Assembly (NCBI GenBank): GCA_023228145.1
Contig: JALOBU010000006.1
Coordinates: 62,001 to 126,000 of the forward strand
DNA length: 64,000 bases
Source of the DNA: Bacteroidales bacterium
GTDB taxonomy: Bacteria > Bacteroidota > Bacteroidia > Bacteroidales > CAIWKO01
Direction: 5' to 3'
Part shown: piece after piece, positions 36,701 through 46,466 of the stretch
Layout: every line of letters begins with the position of its first letter
Position numbering within the stretch: the first letter of the stretch is position 1
Notes under the pieces: generated by a model
Databases searched by the model: none
Told to the model about the DNA's origin: nothing
What the model saw: only the letters and a program-made list of their open reading frames with translations
Translations under genes and position numbers: made by a program

Positions 36701-37147
36701 ATGTTTATGTATTTAAAATCCAGCCTCATACAATTTTTTTTATTTGTTATTTCATTGAATTTATTTGCCCAAACAAATACCGGATGGTTACCTATCGGTT
36801 TATCTGCAAGCGGTAAAAATATGCAAAATGGTGTGGAAGCATTTTACCAGCTTGGTAAATGCAATAGTGAAGATGTAATTTGTATTAAATTTATTAACAA
36901 TAATAATTTTGGTGTAAATATGGAATGGAATGATGCTGTTTTTACTATGGAACATAAATGGATTAGTAACGTAAAAACCGAAAAAAGAAAATGCTTAACA
37001 CTTGGACAAGGAGAAACTGTATCAGGAGATTGCAAGAAAAATAAGAACAGTGAACTGCGGGTAAAAATAAATGAATTTATTACTGACATTAAAGATTTTA
37101 ACTTGTTTGGTTTAAATAATTTTAAAGTAACAAGTATTATTGAATAA
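36701..37147 (+). CDS. Small secreted protein of unknown function
   Basis: A 148-residue protein I do not recognise. It begins with a signal peptide (residues 1-23, ending LFAQ) and has about 125 mature residues with four cysteines (CNSEDVIC near 53-60, then RKC near 98 and GDC near 109) that could form two disulfides, and the segment NNFGVNMEWNDAVF. It has its own promoter box and lies 30 bp before the giant surface-protein gene, so the two are probably cotranscribed and may work together. ATG at 36707 is an equally possible start. Confidence 0.6.
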   Translation: MFMYLKSSLIQFFLFVISLNLFAQTNTGWLPIGLSASGKNMQNGVEAFYQLGKCNSEDVICIKFINNNNFGVNMEWNDAVFTMEHKWISNVKTEKRKCLTLGQGETVSGDCKKNKNSELRVKINEFITDIKDFNLFGLNNFKVTSIIE

Positions 37148-37177
37148 TATTTCGTTCTAATGATATATCATCCCAAA

Positions 37178-40100
37178 ATGAAACATTATTACATAAAAAG
37201 TTTTTTATTAATAATTTTTATACTTCTAGGTATTTTCTCTTCATTTTCTCAACAAACAGTATCCACCACTGTTTATTTTTCGGGATTTCAGGCTTGTGGG
37301 GGGTGTACTGTCTGTGGTGATGACTATTGGTGCACTAACACTCCGGGAAGTTATTGCGGGGATACTGAACCATGCCGATCAATATCTTTCTTTGACCCTG
37401 TTCCTCCCGGAAATGTTATATCCAATGTTGTTGTAAATTATTGGACGGGAAGTTGCGAGGGAGCAGCAATTTATGGCACTTTAGCTAATAATTCTACAGA
37501 TATTTTTACACTCCCTGTAGCTTATGATGGCAATACCGGATGCTTGTGCAGTGACCTTCCATGCGTGCTTACAACTTCCGTTTCAGCCAGCTTCCCTTGT
37601 GGAATCAATGGCTATAATTATGGAGGCATTAATTACTTCACAGTATGTTCTAATGCGCCCATGTGTATTAACAGGGCAGAACTTATTTTTTCATATGTAG
37701 ATATTAGTGTTATGACTCCAACCATAACCGCATCAGGGCCAACATTTTTCTGTGGAGGCGGAACAGTTACGCTTACTGCCAACAGCGGATATATTTCTTA
37801 CAATTGGAGTACAGGAGATAATACACAGTCAATCACTGTTTCACCAACTTCTACAACAACTTATACTGTTTCAGTTACCACTACTACAGGATGCACTACA
37901 GCAAATGCATCATTAACAGTTACAGTTGTCCCTTATCCTACTATTACTGCTACAGCAACATCACCTACAATATGTGTTGGGCAATGCACTGACCTTAATG
38001 CATCAGGGGGAACTACTTACGGATGGGCGCCGGGGAATCTTACCGGAGCTACAGTTAATGTATGTCCAACATCAACTACTGTATATTCAGTGCTGGGCGA
38101 AAATTCAGGTTGTACGGGTACAACAAATGTAACTGTTAATGTGTTTCCTAATCCGGTTACAACTGCAACAGCATCACCAACTATTATTTGTACGGGGCAA
38201 AGTTCAACTTTGACAGCAAGTGGTGCCAGTACTTATACCTGGCAGCCTGGTGATATGACGGGAAGCAGTGTTACTGTTTCTCCAACGACAACAACAATTT
38301 ATACTGTTACAGGAGCAAATGACATTTGTACATCCCAGGCAACTGTTACCATTACTGTTGACCCAACCCCAGCTATTACAGTTACGCCATCAGCCCCTTC
38401 AATTTGTTATGGTCAATCAGTCGATTTGACAGTAAATAGTTCAGTTCCTTTAACAAACTGTACGTGGAACCCTACTACAGGGTTAAATCCACCGAATTCA
38501 TGCAATCCCACAGCAAACCCAACCACAACTACTACATATTTTGTCCAGGGGCAGTCAGGGGCAGGATGTTCCAATACTACAAGTGTAACTGTCACTGTTA
38601 ATCCATTGCCATTAGTAAGCGTATCTTCAGATGCTCCCAATAATACCATCTGCAGCGGTCAATGTACTCAACTTTCTGCTACCAGCACTCCAGCCGATAC
38701 AGGATGGTTGTGGGCGCCGGGTAATGGATTAAGTTCAACTACAATATCAAACCCTGTAGCTTGCCCAACAGCAACAACTACTTACACAGTAGGTGCTCAG
38801 ACTGCAGCAGGGTGCACAGGCACTAACAGTATAACTATAACTGTAAATCCGACATCAACACTTATTGTGTCTCCCGACCCTGCAAATATTTGTGCTGGCA
38901 ATAGTGTGCAGATGGATATAACCGGTATTCCACCCTTGAGTAATTGTACCTGGAGCCCAACCACCGGCCTGACACCTCCGAACGGCTCTTGTTCACCGAC
39001 TGCTTCACCGGCTTCGACAACAACCTATACAATCACTGGGGAGAATGCTTACAATTGCACCAGCAGCACATCTGTAACTATAACAGTTCACCCGAACCCT
39101 GTAATCACCATCACTCCTGAAGCTGATACGATATGTTATGGAGAGTCTACAACACTCCAAGCTTCCGATAATCCATCAGGGCTTGTTACTACATGGACCT
39201 GGGACCCTCAATCATATCTGAATCCGGCAAACAGCAGCACAACAATTGCTAATCCGCCCTCCACAGTAACTTATACACTTACAGGCACTTCTGACGCAGG
39301 CTGTACTGATTCTGAATCAATCAATGTTGTTGTTGACCCTTTACCAGTACTCACGTTTGATATCTTGCCAAATTTATGTATCACTTCCACTCCCTTTTTG
39401 CTGACACAAGCTTTGCCTTCAGGAGGCTATTATTCAGGTCCAGGAATTTTCAATGATACTTTATTCCCATCTATGGCAGGTGTCGGTACTCATACTATTA
39501 CATATTACTACACTGATCAATTGACGGGTTGTTCAAATACTATTACACAAACCATCACTATAGATGCAGGCATTACAGTTTTGGTCAATCCTTCCAGTGT
39601 TACCATTTGTCCAGAAAACAATGCTATGCTCACGGCCAGTGGTGCTACCACTTATGTTTGGTCGCCATTTCTTGGGCTTAGCTCCAGCACAGAACCTATT
39701 GTTATAGCTCATCCGCCTACAAGCCAGATTTATACTGTGGTAGGTTCTGACCCTAACGGGTGCAGCGGAGCGGCAACCGCAACAGTAAATTATTATAACA
39801 CTAATATTGTAAATATTTTTGCAGAACCTCCTTGGGGATGCAACCCTGTTCATATTACAGGTAGTTATGTGCCAGAATGGCTTATTAGAGATTCTTCATG
39901 GGTGTGGAATTTTGGAGATTACTATAGCAATAGTGATGTGTATCACGAAAAGAACCCTACTCATTTTTATCAGCATGAAGGTAATTATGTAATATCGTTT
40001 CATGCTCAGGATACAAACGGGTGTGCTGTAATTGATACCGAATACGTTGAAGTATTCATCACTCCCCAAGCTGATTTTTATTCCATACCCGATGTCGCAT

Positions 40101-40600
40101 ACACCGACAACCCCCAAGTTCAGTTTATTGATTTGTCACTTGGTGCAAACTACTGGTTCTGGAATTTTGACGACTATGCCTCCTATGAGTATAACTTTTC
40201 TGATCAACAGAACCCCTTCCATATCTTTTCAGACTCCGGCACTTATCTGGTTCAGTTGATAGTAACCAGCAGCCATAATTGTTCTGACACCGTTGAAAAG
40301 CCAATAAGGATTAATCAGGAAACTACCATATTCATTCCAAATGCATTTACGCCAAACAATGACTTACTAAATGATGTTTTCAAACCCAGCATTATAGGTA
40401 TAGATAATGCGTCTTATAAATTCTATATTTTCGACAGGTGGGGCAGGCAGCAATTCTTCACAGATAATGTTGAAAAGGGGTGGAATGGTAAATATGATGA
40501 TAAAGAATGCGAGACAGGTGTCTATGTTTACCTGATATTATATAAATCATATACAGGAAAAGATTTTAAACTAAAAGGCACTGTGACGTTGGTCAGGTAA
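37178..40600 (+). CDS. Large PKD/Ig-like surface protein with gliding-type (CHU_C) T9SS domain
   Basis: A 1140-residue exported protein. Signal peptide residues 1-24 (ending SSFSQ) with the ATG at 37178; an in-frame ATG six codons upstream is less likely. A Cys-rich N-terminal region (about 30-165; CTVCGDDYWC, GCLCSDLPC) is followed by about eight Thr-rich beta-sandwich repeats of 85-100 residues with TTTYTVxG-type ends, then two PKD-like domains (NFGDYYSN, FWNFDDYAS). The end FIPNAFTPNNDLLNDVF and YKFYIFDRWGRQQFF is the CHU_C gliding-associated domain used for type IX export. A surface adhesin-like role is inference. Confidence 0.88.
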   Translation: MKHYYIKSFLLIIFILLGIFSSFSQQTVSTTVYFSGFQACGGCTVCGDDYWCTNTPGSYCGDTEPCRSISFFDPVPPGNVISNVVVNYWTGSCEGAAIYGTLANNSTDIFTLPVAYDGNTGCLCSDLPCVLTTSVSASFPCGINGYNYGGINYFTVCSNAPMCINRAELIFSYVDISVMTPTITASGPTFFCGGGTVTLTANSGYISYNWSTGDNTQSITVSPTSTTTYTVSVTTTTGCTTANASLTVTVVPYPTITATATSPTICVGQCTDLNASGGTTYGWAPGNLTGATVNVCPTSTTVYSVLGENSGCTGTTNVTVNVFPNPVTTATASPTIICTGQSSTLTASGASTYTWQPGDMTGSSVTVSPTTTTIYTVTGANDICTSQATVTITVDPTPAITVTPSAPSICYGQSVDLTVNSSVPLTNCTWNPTTGLNPPNSCNPTANPTTTTTYFVQGQSGAGCSNTTSVTVTVNPLPLVSVSSDAPNNTICSGQCTQLSATSTPADTGWLWAPGNGLSSTTISNPVACPTATTTYTVGAQTAAGCTGTNSITITVNPTSTLIVSPDPANICAGNSVQMDITGIPPLSNCTWSPTTGLTPPNGSCSPTASPASTTTYTITGENAYNCTSSTSVTITVHPNPVITITPEADTICYGESTTLQASDNPSGLVTTWTWDPQSYLNPANSSTTIANPPSTVTYTLTGTSDAGCTDSESINVVVDPLPVLTFDILPNLCITSTPFLLTQALPSGGYYSGPGIFNDTLFPSMAGVGTHTITYYYTDQLTGCSNTITQTITIDAGITVLVNPSSVTICPENNAMLTASGATTYVWSPFLGLSSSTEPIVIAHPPTSQIYTVVGSDPNGCSGAATATVNYYNTNIVNIFAEPPWGCNPVHITGSYVPEWLIRDSSWVWNFGDYYSNSDVYHEKNPTHFYQHEGNYVISFHAQDTNGCAVIDTEYVEVFITPQADFYSIPDVAYTDNPQVQFIDLSLGANYWFWNFDDYASYEYNFSDQQNPFHIFSDSGTYLVQLIVTSSHNCSDTVEKPIRINQETTIFIPNAFTPNNDLLNDVFKPSIIGIDNASYKFYIFDRWGRQQFFTDNVEKGWNGKYDDKECETGVYVYLILYKSYTGKDFKLKGTVTLVR

Positions 40601-40752
40601 TTCTTAACAATGTTTAAAATGTTTTGATAAAGAAACGGCCGATAGTTGGTTAAATGTTTTATTATGTGTTATTTTAAAGCTATATCCGTTATTGTTCTTG
40701 TGTTTGAAATCGTAAAATTATTAATTGAAATATTTATAACTATACTACAATA

Positions 40753-41580
40753 ATGGCTTTTAAAAATTTTAAAATTGACGAACTTAAAGATATTTCAAAA
40801 AATATTCGTAAAGATATATTGCTGAGCCTTGCTGAGGCAGGCTCTGGCCATACCGGAGGCTCACTGGGGTTGGCTGATATATTTACCTGCCTGTATTTTT
40901 CTATAATGAACCATAAACCTGATGACCCGGGATGGCCTCTGAGAGACCGGCTTATACTTTCCATTGGCCATGTTGCACCGGTTCTGTATGCTACTTTGGC
41001 TCATGTAGGCTATTTCCCTATCGAAGAGTTATTGAGTTTACGTAAATTGTGTTCCCGCCTTCAGGGGCATCCGGGAAGAGACCATGGCCTGCCGGGTATT
41101 GAATTGTCTGCCGGTTCACTTGGACAAGGCTTATCTGTTTCGGTGGGGATGGCGCTTGCAGCAAAATATGATAAAGCAAACTACAGGATTTTCTGTGTTA
41201 TGGGCGACGGAGAATTACAGGAAGGTTCTGTGTGGGAAGCGGCTATGAGTGCAAGCCATCACAAACTTGACAATTTATACGTGATAGTTGACCGCAACAA
41301 TCTTCAGATTGATGGCAAAACATCAGATGTTATGGAAATAGAGCCCCTGCATGAGAAATGGAAATCTTTTGGATGGGAAGTTATGGAATGTGATGGAAAT
41401 AATCATGAAGATTTTATTTCTGTATTTGATAAGTTCGAAGAACGAAATTCAAAACCCAGGATTATTATTGCTCATACGATAATGGGAAAAGGAATACCTC
41501 CTATAGAGAACGATTACCGCTGGCATGGCAAAGTGCCATCAAAAGAAGAGGCTGAAACATTTATTGGGATGTTAAAATAA
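40753..41580 (+). CDS. Transketolase, N-terminal subunit
   Basis: A 275-residue thiamine-diphosphate-binding half of transketolase. The ThDP motif GDGELQEGSVWEA (about 151-163) runs to YVIVDRNN; GSGHTGGSLG and GHPGRDHGLPGIELSAGS near the N-terminus bind cofactor and sugar phosphate. The other half is encoded 6 bp downstream, so the enzyme is split in two chains, a known arrangement in many bacteria and archaea. It interconverts pentose and hexose/triose phosphates in the non-oxidative pentose-phosphate pathway. Confidence 0.93.
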   Translation: MAFKNFKIDELKDISKNIRKDILLSLAEAGSGHTGGSLGLADIFTCLYFSIMNHKPDDPGWPLRDRLILSIGHVAPVLYATLAHVGYFPIEELLSLRKLCSRLQGHPGRDHGLPGIELSAGSLGQGLSVSVGMALAAKYDKANYRIFCVMGDGELQEGSVWEAAMSASHHKLDNLYVIVDRNNLQIDGKTSDVMEIEPLHEKWKSFGWEVMECDGNNHEDFISVFDKFEERNSKPRIIIAHTIMGKGIPPIENDYRWHGKVPSKEEAETFIGMLK

Positions 41581-41586
41581 TTTATT

Positions 41587-42543
41587 ATGGAATTTATCAA
41601 CAGAGGTAGCAGGCCTACAAAAATCGGTTTTGGAGAAGGTATAGCAGAAGCGGGAAAAAGATTTTCGGATTTATTTGTTTTAGGAGCGGATATTACAGCA
41701 TCTGTCGGTCTGGATTTATTTGCAAAAACATTTCCCGAACGCTTTTTTTCGCTGGGTATCGCCGAACAAAACTGTGTCGGCGTTGCTGCGGGTTTGGCAC
41801 TCAATGGGAAAATTCCTGTATTTGCTACCTATGGCGTTTTTGCTGCGTTAAGAGCTGCAGATCAGATAAGGGTTTCTATATGTTACAACAATTTGCATGT
41901 GATAATAGGCGGAGCACATGCCGGCATTTCTGTCGGACCTGATGGCGCTACTCACCAGGCTTTGGAAGACTTAGCCGTGATGCGTGTATTGCCTAATATG
42001 ACTGTGCTTTCACCTTGCGATGCCACGCAGGCAAAATTATTGGTGCTGCATGCAGTTGAAAAATTAAAAGGCCCCGTTTACATTCGCTTTGGACGCGAAG
42101 CAGTGCCGGATTTTACATCTGAAAATTTACAAACTGAAATAGGTAAAGGGCAAGTATTTAAAGAAGGTGCTGATGTTTGTATTATTGCGACAGGGCATAT
42201 GGTGTGGGAAGCCTTGCAGGCGGCTTACCGGCTTGAAGAAAAAGGTGTTAATGCAAGGGTAATAAACTTACATACCGTAAAACCCATTGATAAAAAGATT
42301 ATTATTGATGCGGCACGAGAATGCAAAAAAATTATTACCGTTGAGGAGCACCAGGTTTCTGCGGGGTTTGGTAGTGCAGTGTCGGAGGTTGTATCACAGG
42401 AATGTCCGGCAATTATGAAATTAATTGGTGTTCATGACCGTTTTGGCGAATCGGGGAAACCTGACGAACTGATGAAAAAATTTAAACTGAATGCAGAAGA
42501 TATTTACAATCTGGTTTTGGAATTCATGGCTGAAAAACATTGA
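41587..42543 (+). CDS. Transketolase, C-terminal subunit
   Basis: A 318-residue pyrimidine-binding and C-terminal half of transketolase, completing the protein encoded 6 bp upstream. SLGIAEQNCVGVAAGLAL (about 59-76) holds the catalytic Glu that activates ThDP, and GGAHAGISVGPDGATHQALE (about 110-129) is the pyrimidine-domain segment. The C-terminal transketolase domain (RVINLHTVKPID) is present. The VanY-like gene begins 7 bp later on the same strand. Confidence 0.93.
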   Translation: MEFINRGSRPTKIGFGEGIAEAGKRFSDLFVLGADITASVGLDLFAKTFPERFFSLGIAEQNCVGVAAGLALNGKIPVFATYGVFAALRAADQIRVSICYNNLHVIIGGAHAGISVGPDGATHQALEDLAVMRVLPNMTVLSPCDATQAKLLVLHAVEKLKGPVYIRFGREAVPDFTSENLQTEIGKGQVFKEGADVCIIATGHMVWEALQAAYRLEEKGVNARVINLHTVKPIDKKIIIDAARECKKIITVEEHQVSAGFGSAVSEVVSQECPAIMKLIGVHDRFGESGKPDELMKKFKLNAEDIYNLVLEFMAEKH

Positions 42544-42550
42544 AGCGGAT

Positions 42551-43408
42551 ATGAAGATTTTTAAAAGCAGCGGTATATTTATGGCAGTTGTGCTGATTTT
42601 TTTATTATCATACTATTTTATAGTGTATAAAAATAAACCTAATCCCCCTCAGGCAAATAATCAGCCTTTGCTCAATACTGCTGATACTTCAAAAACGTTA
42701 AGAAAACAATATCAGTTTACAAATGATACGACTGTTACTATTGAATTTCTTACCGGGAAATTTAACCCTGCTAAAGACACAAATTTCATTGAAGTAGATG
42801 AAGAATATGCCAACAGAAGAAATATTTATCTGTTGAAAGAAACTTATCAAGCATTTATTGAAATGTATTATGCTGCCCAAAATGAAGGCGTAAAACTGAA
42901 AATTATCTCAGGAACAAGAAATTTCAATTATCAGAAATCCATATGGGAACAAAAATGGAATGGCTCCAGGCTTGTTGAAGGCAAAAACCTTGCTGCCACA
43001 ATAAAAGATACTCTAGAGCGTGCCAGGATAATTTTAAAATATAGTTCAATGCCTGGAACATCACGCCACCATTGGGGCACCGACATTGACCTGAACAGCA
43101 TGGAAAATAATTATTTTGATTTGCCCGAAGGAAAAAAAGTGTATGAATGGTTGTGTAATTATGCTTCAAAATATGGATTTTGCCAACCTTTCATCACCAT
43201 GGGGGATTCCCGAAAAACCGGCTATCAGGAAGAAAAATGGCATTGGTCGTATATGCCACTATCCAAAGTTTTTTTAAATGAGTACAGAAAAAAAGTAACA
43301 TATAGCTCAATCAGTGAATTTTCAGGAAGCAAAGCTGCGAAGGAGTTGGATGTAATCACTAATTATGTAATGAGCATAAATGAAGATTGTGTTACGATAA
43401 CATATTAA
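42551..43408 (+). CDS. VanY-type D-alanyl-D-alanine carboxypeptidase
   Basis: A 285-residue envelope peptidase. An N-terminal helix (about 9-27) anchors or exports it; residues 35-95 are a variable linker. The M15B core includes LKIISGTRNFNYQKSIWEQK, SRHHWGTDIDL (zinc His and Asp, about 171-181) and EKWHWSY (about 228-234). It trims the terminal D-Ala of peptidoglycan stem peptides. ATG at 42551 is chosen because the longer frame from 42491 overlaps the transketolase gene and would displace the membrane helix from the N-terminus. Confidence 0.87.
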   Translation: MKIFKSSGIFMAVVLIFLLSYYFIVYKNKPNPPQANNQPLLNTADTSKTLRKQYQFTNDTTVTIEFLTGKFNPAKDTNFIEVDEEYANRRNIYLLKETYQAFIEMYYAAQNEGVKLKIISGTRNFNYQKSIWEQKWNGSRLVEGKNLAATIKDTLERARIILKYSSMPGTSRHHWGTDIDLNSMENNYFDLPEGKKVYEWLCNYASKYGFCQPFITMGDSRKTGYQEEKWHWSYMPLSKVFLNEYRKKVTYSSISEFSGSKAAKELDVITNYVMSINEDCVTITY

Positions 43409-43544
43409 TTTGTAGAGCGTTATTTTGGTGAGATTATTGAGTATATTTTTATTTAAAAGTATGTCTCTTTTTTAATGAATTTATTTGAAAGTATTGTAAA
43501 TAAAAAGTGGTTTTTAATTAATTAGTAACTCAGAATAATTATTG

Positions 43545-43552
43545 TATTTTTG
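43545..43552 (+). promoter_or_regulatory. -7 box (TATTTTTG) for the surE operon
   Basis: A perfect TAnnTTTG 14 nt before the surE ATG at 43567. Its last base begins an in-frame GTG (43552) that should not be taken as the start. The rest of the 158-bp gap is AT-rich with no other signal. Confidence 0.5.
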
Positions 43553-43566
43553 TGCAAACGAATGTA

Positions 43567-44334
43567 ATGAAAAAACCTCTCATACTCGTAACAAATGACG
43601 ATGGTATAGCAGCCCCGGGCATTAGATTTCTGACAGGTTTAATGTGTAAATTGGGAGATGTGGTTGTGCTCGCTCCGGACAAACCTCAGTCAGGCATGGG
43701 GCACGCCATTACTGTCGCTAACCCAATAAGGATGCAAAAGATTTTGGTGGAAGAACATTACAAAGAATATTGCTGTAGCGGAACACCGGTGGATTGTGTG
43801 AAACTTGCTATTGACAAAATACTGCACCGCAAACCTGACTTGCTGGTTTCTGGTATTAATCACGGCTCAAATTCATCGGTAAATATTATTTATTCCGGCA
43901 CAATGTCGGCAGCGCTTGAAGGTGCTATGGTCAACATTCCTTCGGCAGGATTTTCATTAAACGATTATTCATATCATGCAGATTTTTCGCATACTGCAGG
44001 CTATATTAAGAAAATATGTCAGAACCTGTTAAAATCGGGATTGCCTGGAAAAACATGTCTAAATGTTAATTTTCCAAAGAATGAAAAAAAACTCAGGGGG
44101 TTAAAAATATGCAGGCAGGCTATTGGCCATTGGAAAGAAGAATTCAGCGAGCGCAAAGACCCTCATGGCAAAAATTACTACTGGCTTACAGGAGTTTTTG
44201 AGAACCCCGATAAAGGAAAAGATACCGATGAATGGGCACTGAAAAATAATTTTGTTTCAGTAGTTCCTGTGCATATTGATTTTACAGCACATGACGTTAT
44301 ACCTGTAATTAAAAAGTGGAAATTAGATGTTTAA
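43567..44334 (+). CDS. surE: 5'/3'-nucleotidase SurE
   Basis: A 255-residue acid-phosphatase-like nucleotidase. The metal site LVTNDDGIAAPGI is at residues 7-19; APDKPQSGMGHAITV near 40-54 and SGINHGSNSSVNIIYSGTMS near 98-117 are the family signatures. It removes phosphate from nucleoside 5'/3'-monophosphates in stationary phase. It heads a four-gene operon with overlapping start and stop codons; the next gene begins 8 bases before this stop. Confidence 0.95.
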   Translation: MKKPLILVTNDDGIAAPGIRFLTGLMCKLGDVVVLAPDKPQSGMGHAITVANPIRMQKILVEEHYKEYCCSGTPVDCVKLAIDKILHRKPDLLVSGINHGSNSSVNIIYSGTMSAALEGAMVNIPSAGFSLNDYSYHADFSHTAGYIKKICQNLLKSGLPGKTCLNVNFPKNEKKLRGLKICRQAIGHWKEEFSERKDPHGKNYYWLTGVFENPDKGKDTDEWALKNNFVSVVPVHIDFTAHDVIPVIKKWKLDV

Positions 44335-44617
44335 ATTTTTGAAAAAAGATTCTTTTATTCTTGGGCTGATACTGGGAATTGTATTACCGGGCCTGTGTTT
44401 TGGTATTTTGTATCTTTTAAATACAACTTTGTTAGTAAACAAGGAAACAGGCCTTTCCATTTTCAAGCTCACCACCATTATTATTTTGAGCCTGATACCC
44501 AATGCGGTCGCTTTACGCATTTATCTTGTGAACCTGAAAGCCGATAAAACCGGCAGGGGGATACTATTTTTTACTTTTATTATTGCTATTATTTTTATCA
44601 TTTTCTATTACATGTAA
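44327..44617 (+). CDS. Small three-helix membrane protein
   Basis: A 96-residue protein I do not recognise. Three hydrophobic helices (about 12-33, 44-64 and 76-96) are separated by short charged loops (NKETGLS, NLKADKTGRG). It overlaps surE by 8 bases and the next gene by 1 base (TAATG), so it is surely translated as part of the operon. No motif for function. Confidence 0.72.
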   Translation: MFKFLKKDSFILGLILGIVLPGLCFGILYLLNTTLLVNKETGLSIFKLTTIIILSLIPNAVALRIYLVNLKADKTGRGILFFTFIIAIIFIIFYYM

Positions 44618-45153
44618 TGAAACATAAGTTAAAAGGAAAAAATATTGTCCTTATTCTTATTATTATCGTTATTGCAGTGATTATAATCCTGATAATTTGG
44701 CCTTCAAAACCTCATAATAAAAGAAAACGACAGATACAGAATGAAGTGGTTCGTGAGCCTGTATTCAGAAAAGACGGCGAGTTGAAATTTGTTGATGATG
44801 GTTCAATTAAGAAAACCATTAGTATTGAAATTGTACAGTCTGAAGCTGAACGTACACAGGGCCTGATGTTCAGGAAATCAATGCCAGACAGTTGCGGCAT
44901 GTTGTTTATTTTTGAAGATATGCAGCCGCTTTCTTTCTGGATGAAAAATACACATATCCCTCTCGACATAATCTTTATTGACAATGATTTCAAAATTGTC
45001 AGCATTGCAAAAAATACTGTTCCGTTTTCCACAACATCTATTCCTTCAGGTAAAGAAGCTATGTATGCCTTGGAATTAAATGCAGGCTTTTGCGATAAAA
45101 ATGGTATTAAAGAAGGTGTGAAAATTAAATATAACTTAACCAACATCATATGA
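44617..45153 (+). CDS. DUF192 family membrane-anchored protein
   Basis: A 178-residue protein with an N-terminal membrane helix (about 9-28) and a periplasmic DUF192 domain: ERTQGLMFRKSMPDSCGMLF, FWMKNTHIPLDIIFID, and a C-terminal ALELNAGFCDKNGIKEG. This small beta-barrel family has no settled biochemical function. The 4-base overlap (ATGA) with lgt downstream and the 1-base overlap upstream point to tight co-translation. Confidence 0.88.
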   Translation: MKHKLKGKNIVLILIIIVIAVIIILIIWPSKPHNKRKRQIQNEVVREPVFRKDGELKFVDDGSIKKTISIEIVQSEAERTQGLMFRKSMPDSCGMLFIFEDMQPLSFWMKNTHIPLDIIFIDNDFKIVSIAKNTVPFSTTSIPSGKEAMYALELNAGFCDKNGIKEGVKIKYNLTNII

Positions 45154-45956
45154 ATTTATTGAAAATTATATGGAATCCATCTCCTGAGATTTTTACTGCA
45201 GGAAATTTTGGCTTGCGCTGGTACGGATTATTGTTTGCAACAGGTTTTTTTCTGGCTTATGCGATATTATATTATATCTATAAACGCGAAAAAATATCTC
45301 TCACGCTTCTTGACTGGCTTACATTTTACATTTTTATTGCAGTGCTTATTGGTGCCAGGCTCGGTCATTGCCTGTTCTACGAATGGGACTATTATAAAAA
45401 CAACCTGTGGGAAATCCTGATGGTGTGGAAAGGCGGCCTGGCCAGTCATGGGGCTGCTATTGCCATCATCATCGCGTTGATTATTTATGTAAAAAAATAT
45501 AAAGTCAATCTCTGGTGGCTCTTCGACAGGATGGCTATCGTCATCCCTGTTTCGGCGGCTTTTGTGCGTTTAGGAAATCTTATGAATTCAGAGATTTACG
45601 GAATAACAACTTCTGTGCCCTGGGGATTTGTGTTTGCTGCTGACAGAGGAGCAGGAAATTTGCCCAGGCACCCTACACAACTTTATGAAGCATTTTCATA
45701 CCTGCTCATAGCTCTGGTGCTTATTATCCTTTACAGAAAAAATATTGGTATAAATCGTCCCGGTTTGTTTGTGGGCGTTTTTCTGGTAGCCCTATTTACT
45801 GCTCGTTTTTTGATTGAATTTCTAAAAGAAGTACAAGTAAACTTTGAGAATAATATGTCGCTTGACATGGGGCAATGGCTGAGTGTCCCCTTTATTCTTC
45901 TCGGAATCGGATTCATTGTATTTGCTTTAAGAAAAAACCCAAAAATAATTCAATAA
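45150..45956 (+). CDS. lgt: Prolipoprotein diacylglyceryl transferase
   Basis: A 268-residue inner-membrane enzyme that attaches diacylglycerol to the lipobox cysteine of prolipoproteins. It has seven helices; the signature RLGNLMNSEIYG (about 138-149), the HGAAIAII segment near 105, and HPTQLYEAFSYL (about 175-186) are canonical. Length is normal, unlike the divergent copy at 21094. It ends the surE operon and is followed by a terminator hairpin. Confidence 0.94.
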   Translation: MNLLKIIWNPSPEIFTAGNFGLRWYGLLFATGFFLAYAILYYIYKREKISLTLLDWLTFYIFIAVLIGARLGHCLFYEWDYYKNNLWEILMVWKGGLASHGAAIAIIIALIIYVKKYKVNLWWLFDRMAIVIPVSAAFVRLGNLMNSEIYGITTSVPWGFVFAADRGAGNLPRHPTQLYEAFSYLLIALVLIILYRKNIGINRPGLFVGVFLVALFTARFLIEFLKEVQVNFENNMSLDMGQWLSVPFILLGIGFIVFALRKNPKIIQ

Positions 45957-45960
45957 AAAA

Positions 45961-45979
45961 AGCTGCCTTGAGGGCAGCT
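45961..45979. terminator. Hairpin terminator between convergent genes
   Basis: A perfect hairpin AGCTGCC-TTGA-GGGCAGCT directly after lgt, with A-rich DNA before and a short T run after. It can serve lgt on the plus strand and the convergent small gene on the minus strand. Confidence 0.75.
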
Positions 45980-46003
45980 TACAGAACTATTTGATTTTTC
46001 AGA

Positions 46004-46381
46004 TTATTTTAATTGGGTGGAGTTACTTTTTAAAGCAGCAATTTTTTTAGGTTTTGCTTTCAATACTGTTTTTGCATTCTTGTCTACTTCGGGAGTTAAC
46101 ACAATATCAACAACATCTGATTTTTCGATACTTACTGATTTCATTTGATATCCTGTTGCTACAACATTAAGTGTAACCGTATTTGATGGAACTTTAATGG
46201 TGAATTTACCATTTATATCTGTCGCAACGGACGCTTCTTTCGAATCCTTGACCGTTATCATTGCATTCATTATTGGTTTGCCGTTTGTCTTGGTTTTCAC
46301 AGTCCCGCTTATTGTTGATTGGGCTGATGATAAACTCATTCCTAAAATAGTTGCAATACAAAAAATGATTAAATGTTTCAT
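46004..46381 (-). CDS. Secreted carboxypeptidase-regulatory-like domain protein
   Basis: A 125-residue exported protein with a signal peptide (residues 1-20, ending SSAQ) and a single CarboxypepD_reg-like beta-sandwich: STISGTVKTKTNGKPIMNAM, VATDINGKFTIKVP and VVATGYQMKSVSI. A Lys-rich tail (TVLKAKPKKIAALKS) follows. Such domains usually sit at the N-terminus of SusC/TonB barrels; here it stands alone. Function unknown, possibly a binding module. Confidence 0.75.
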   Translation of the reverse strand: MKHLIIFCIATILGMSLSSAQSTISGTVKTKTNGKPIMNAMITVKDSKEASVATDINGKFTIKVPSNTVTLNVVATGYQMKSVSIEKSDVVDIVLTPEVDKNAKTVLKAKPKKIAALKSNSTQLK

Positions 46382-46466
46382 GATTTTAATTTTTGGTTTG
46401 AAACGGATATGACAAAATATATGCCAAAAATTCTATCTCAGAAAAGTACTTAAGAATTCAAAAAAA

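Noticed and set aside
43552..43554. In-frame GTG at 43552 as start of surE
   Set aside because: It overlaps the -7 box, and MKKPLILVTNDDG is the usual SurE N-terminus.
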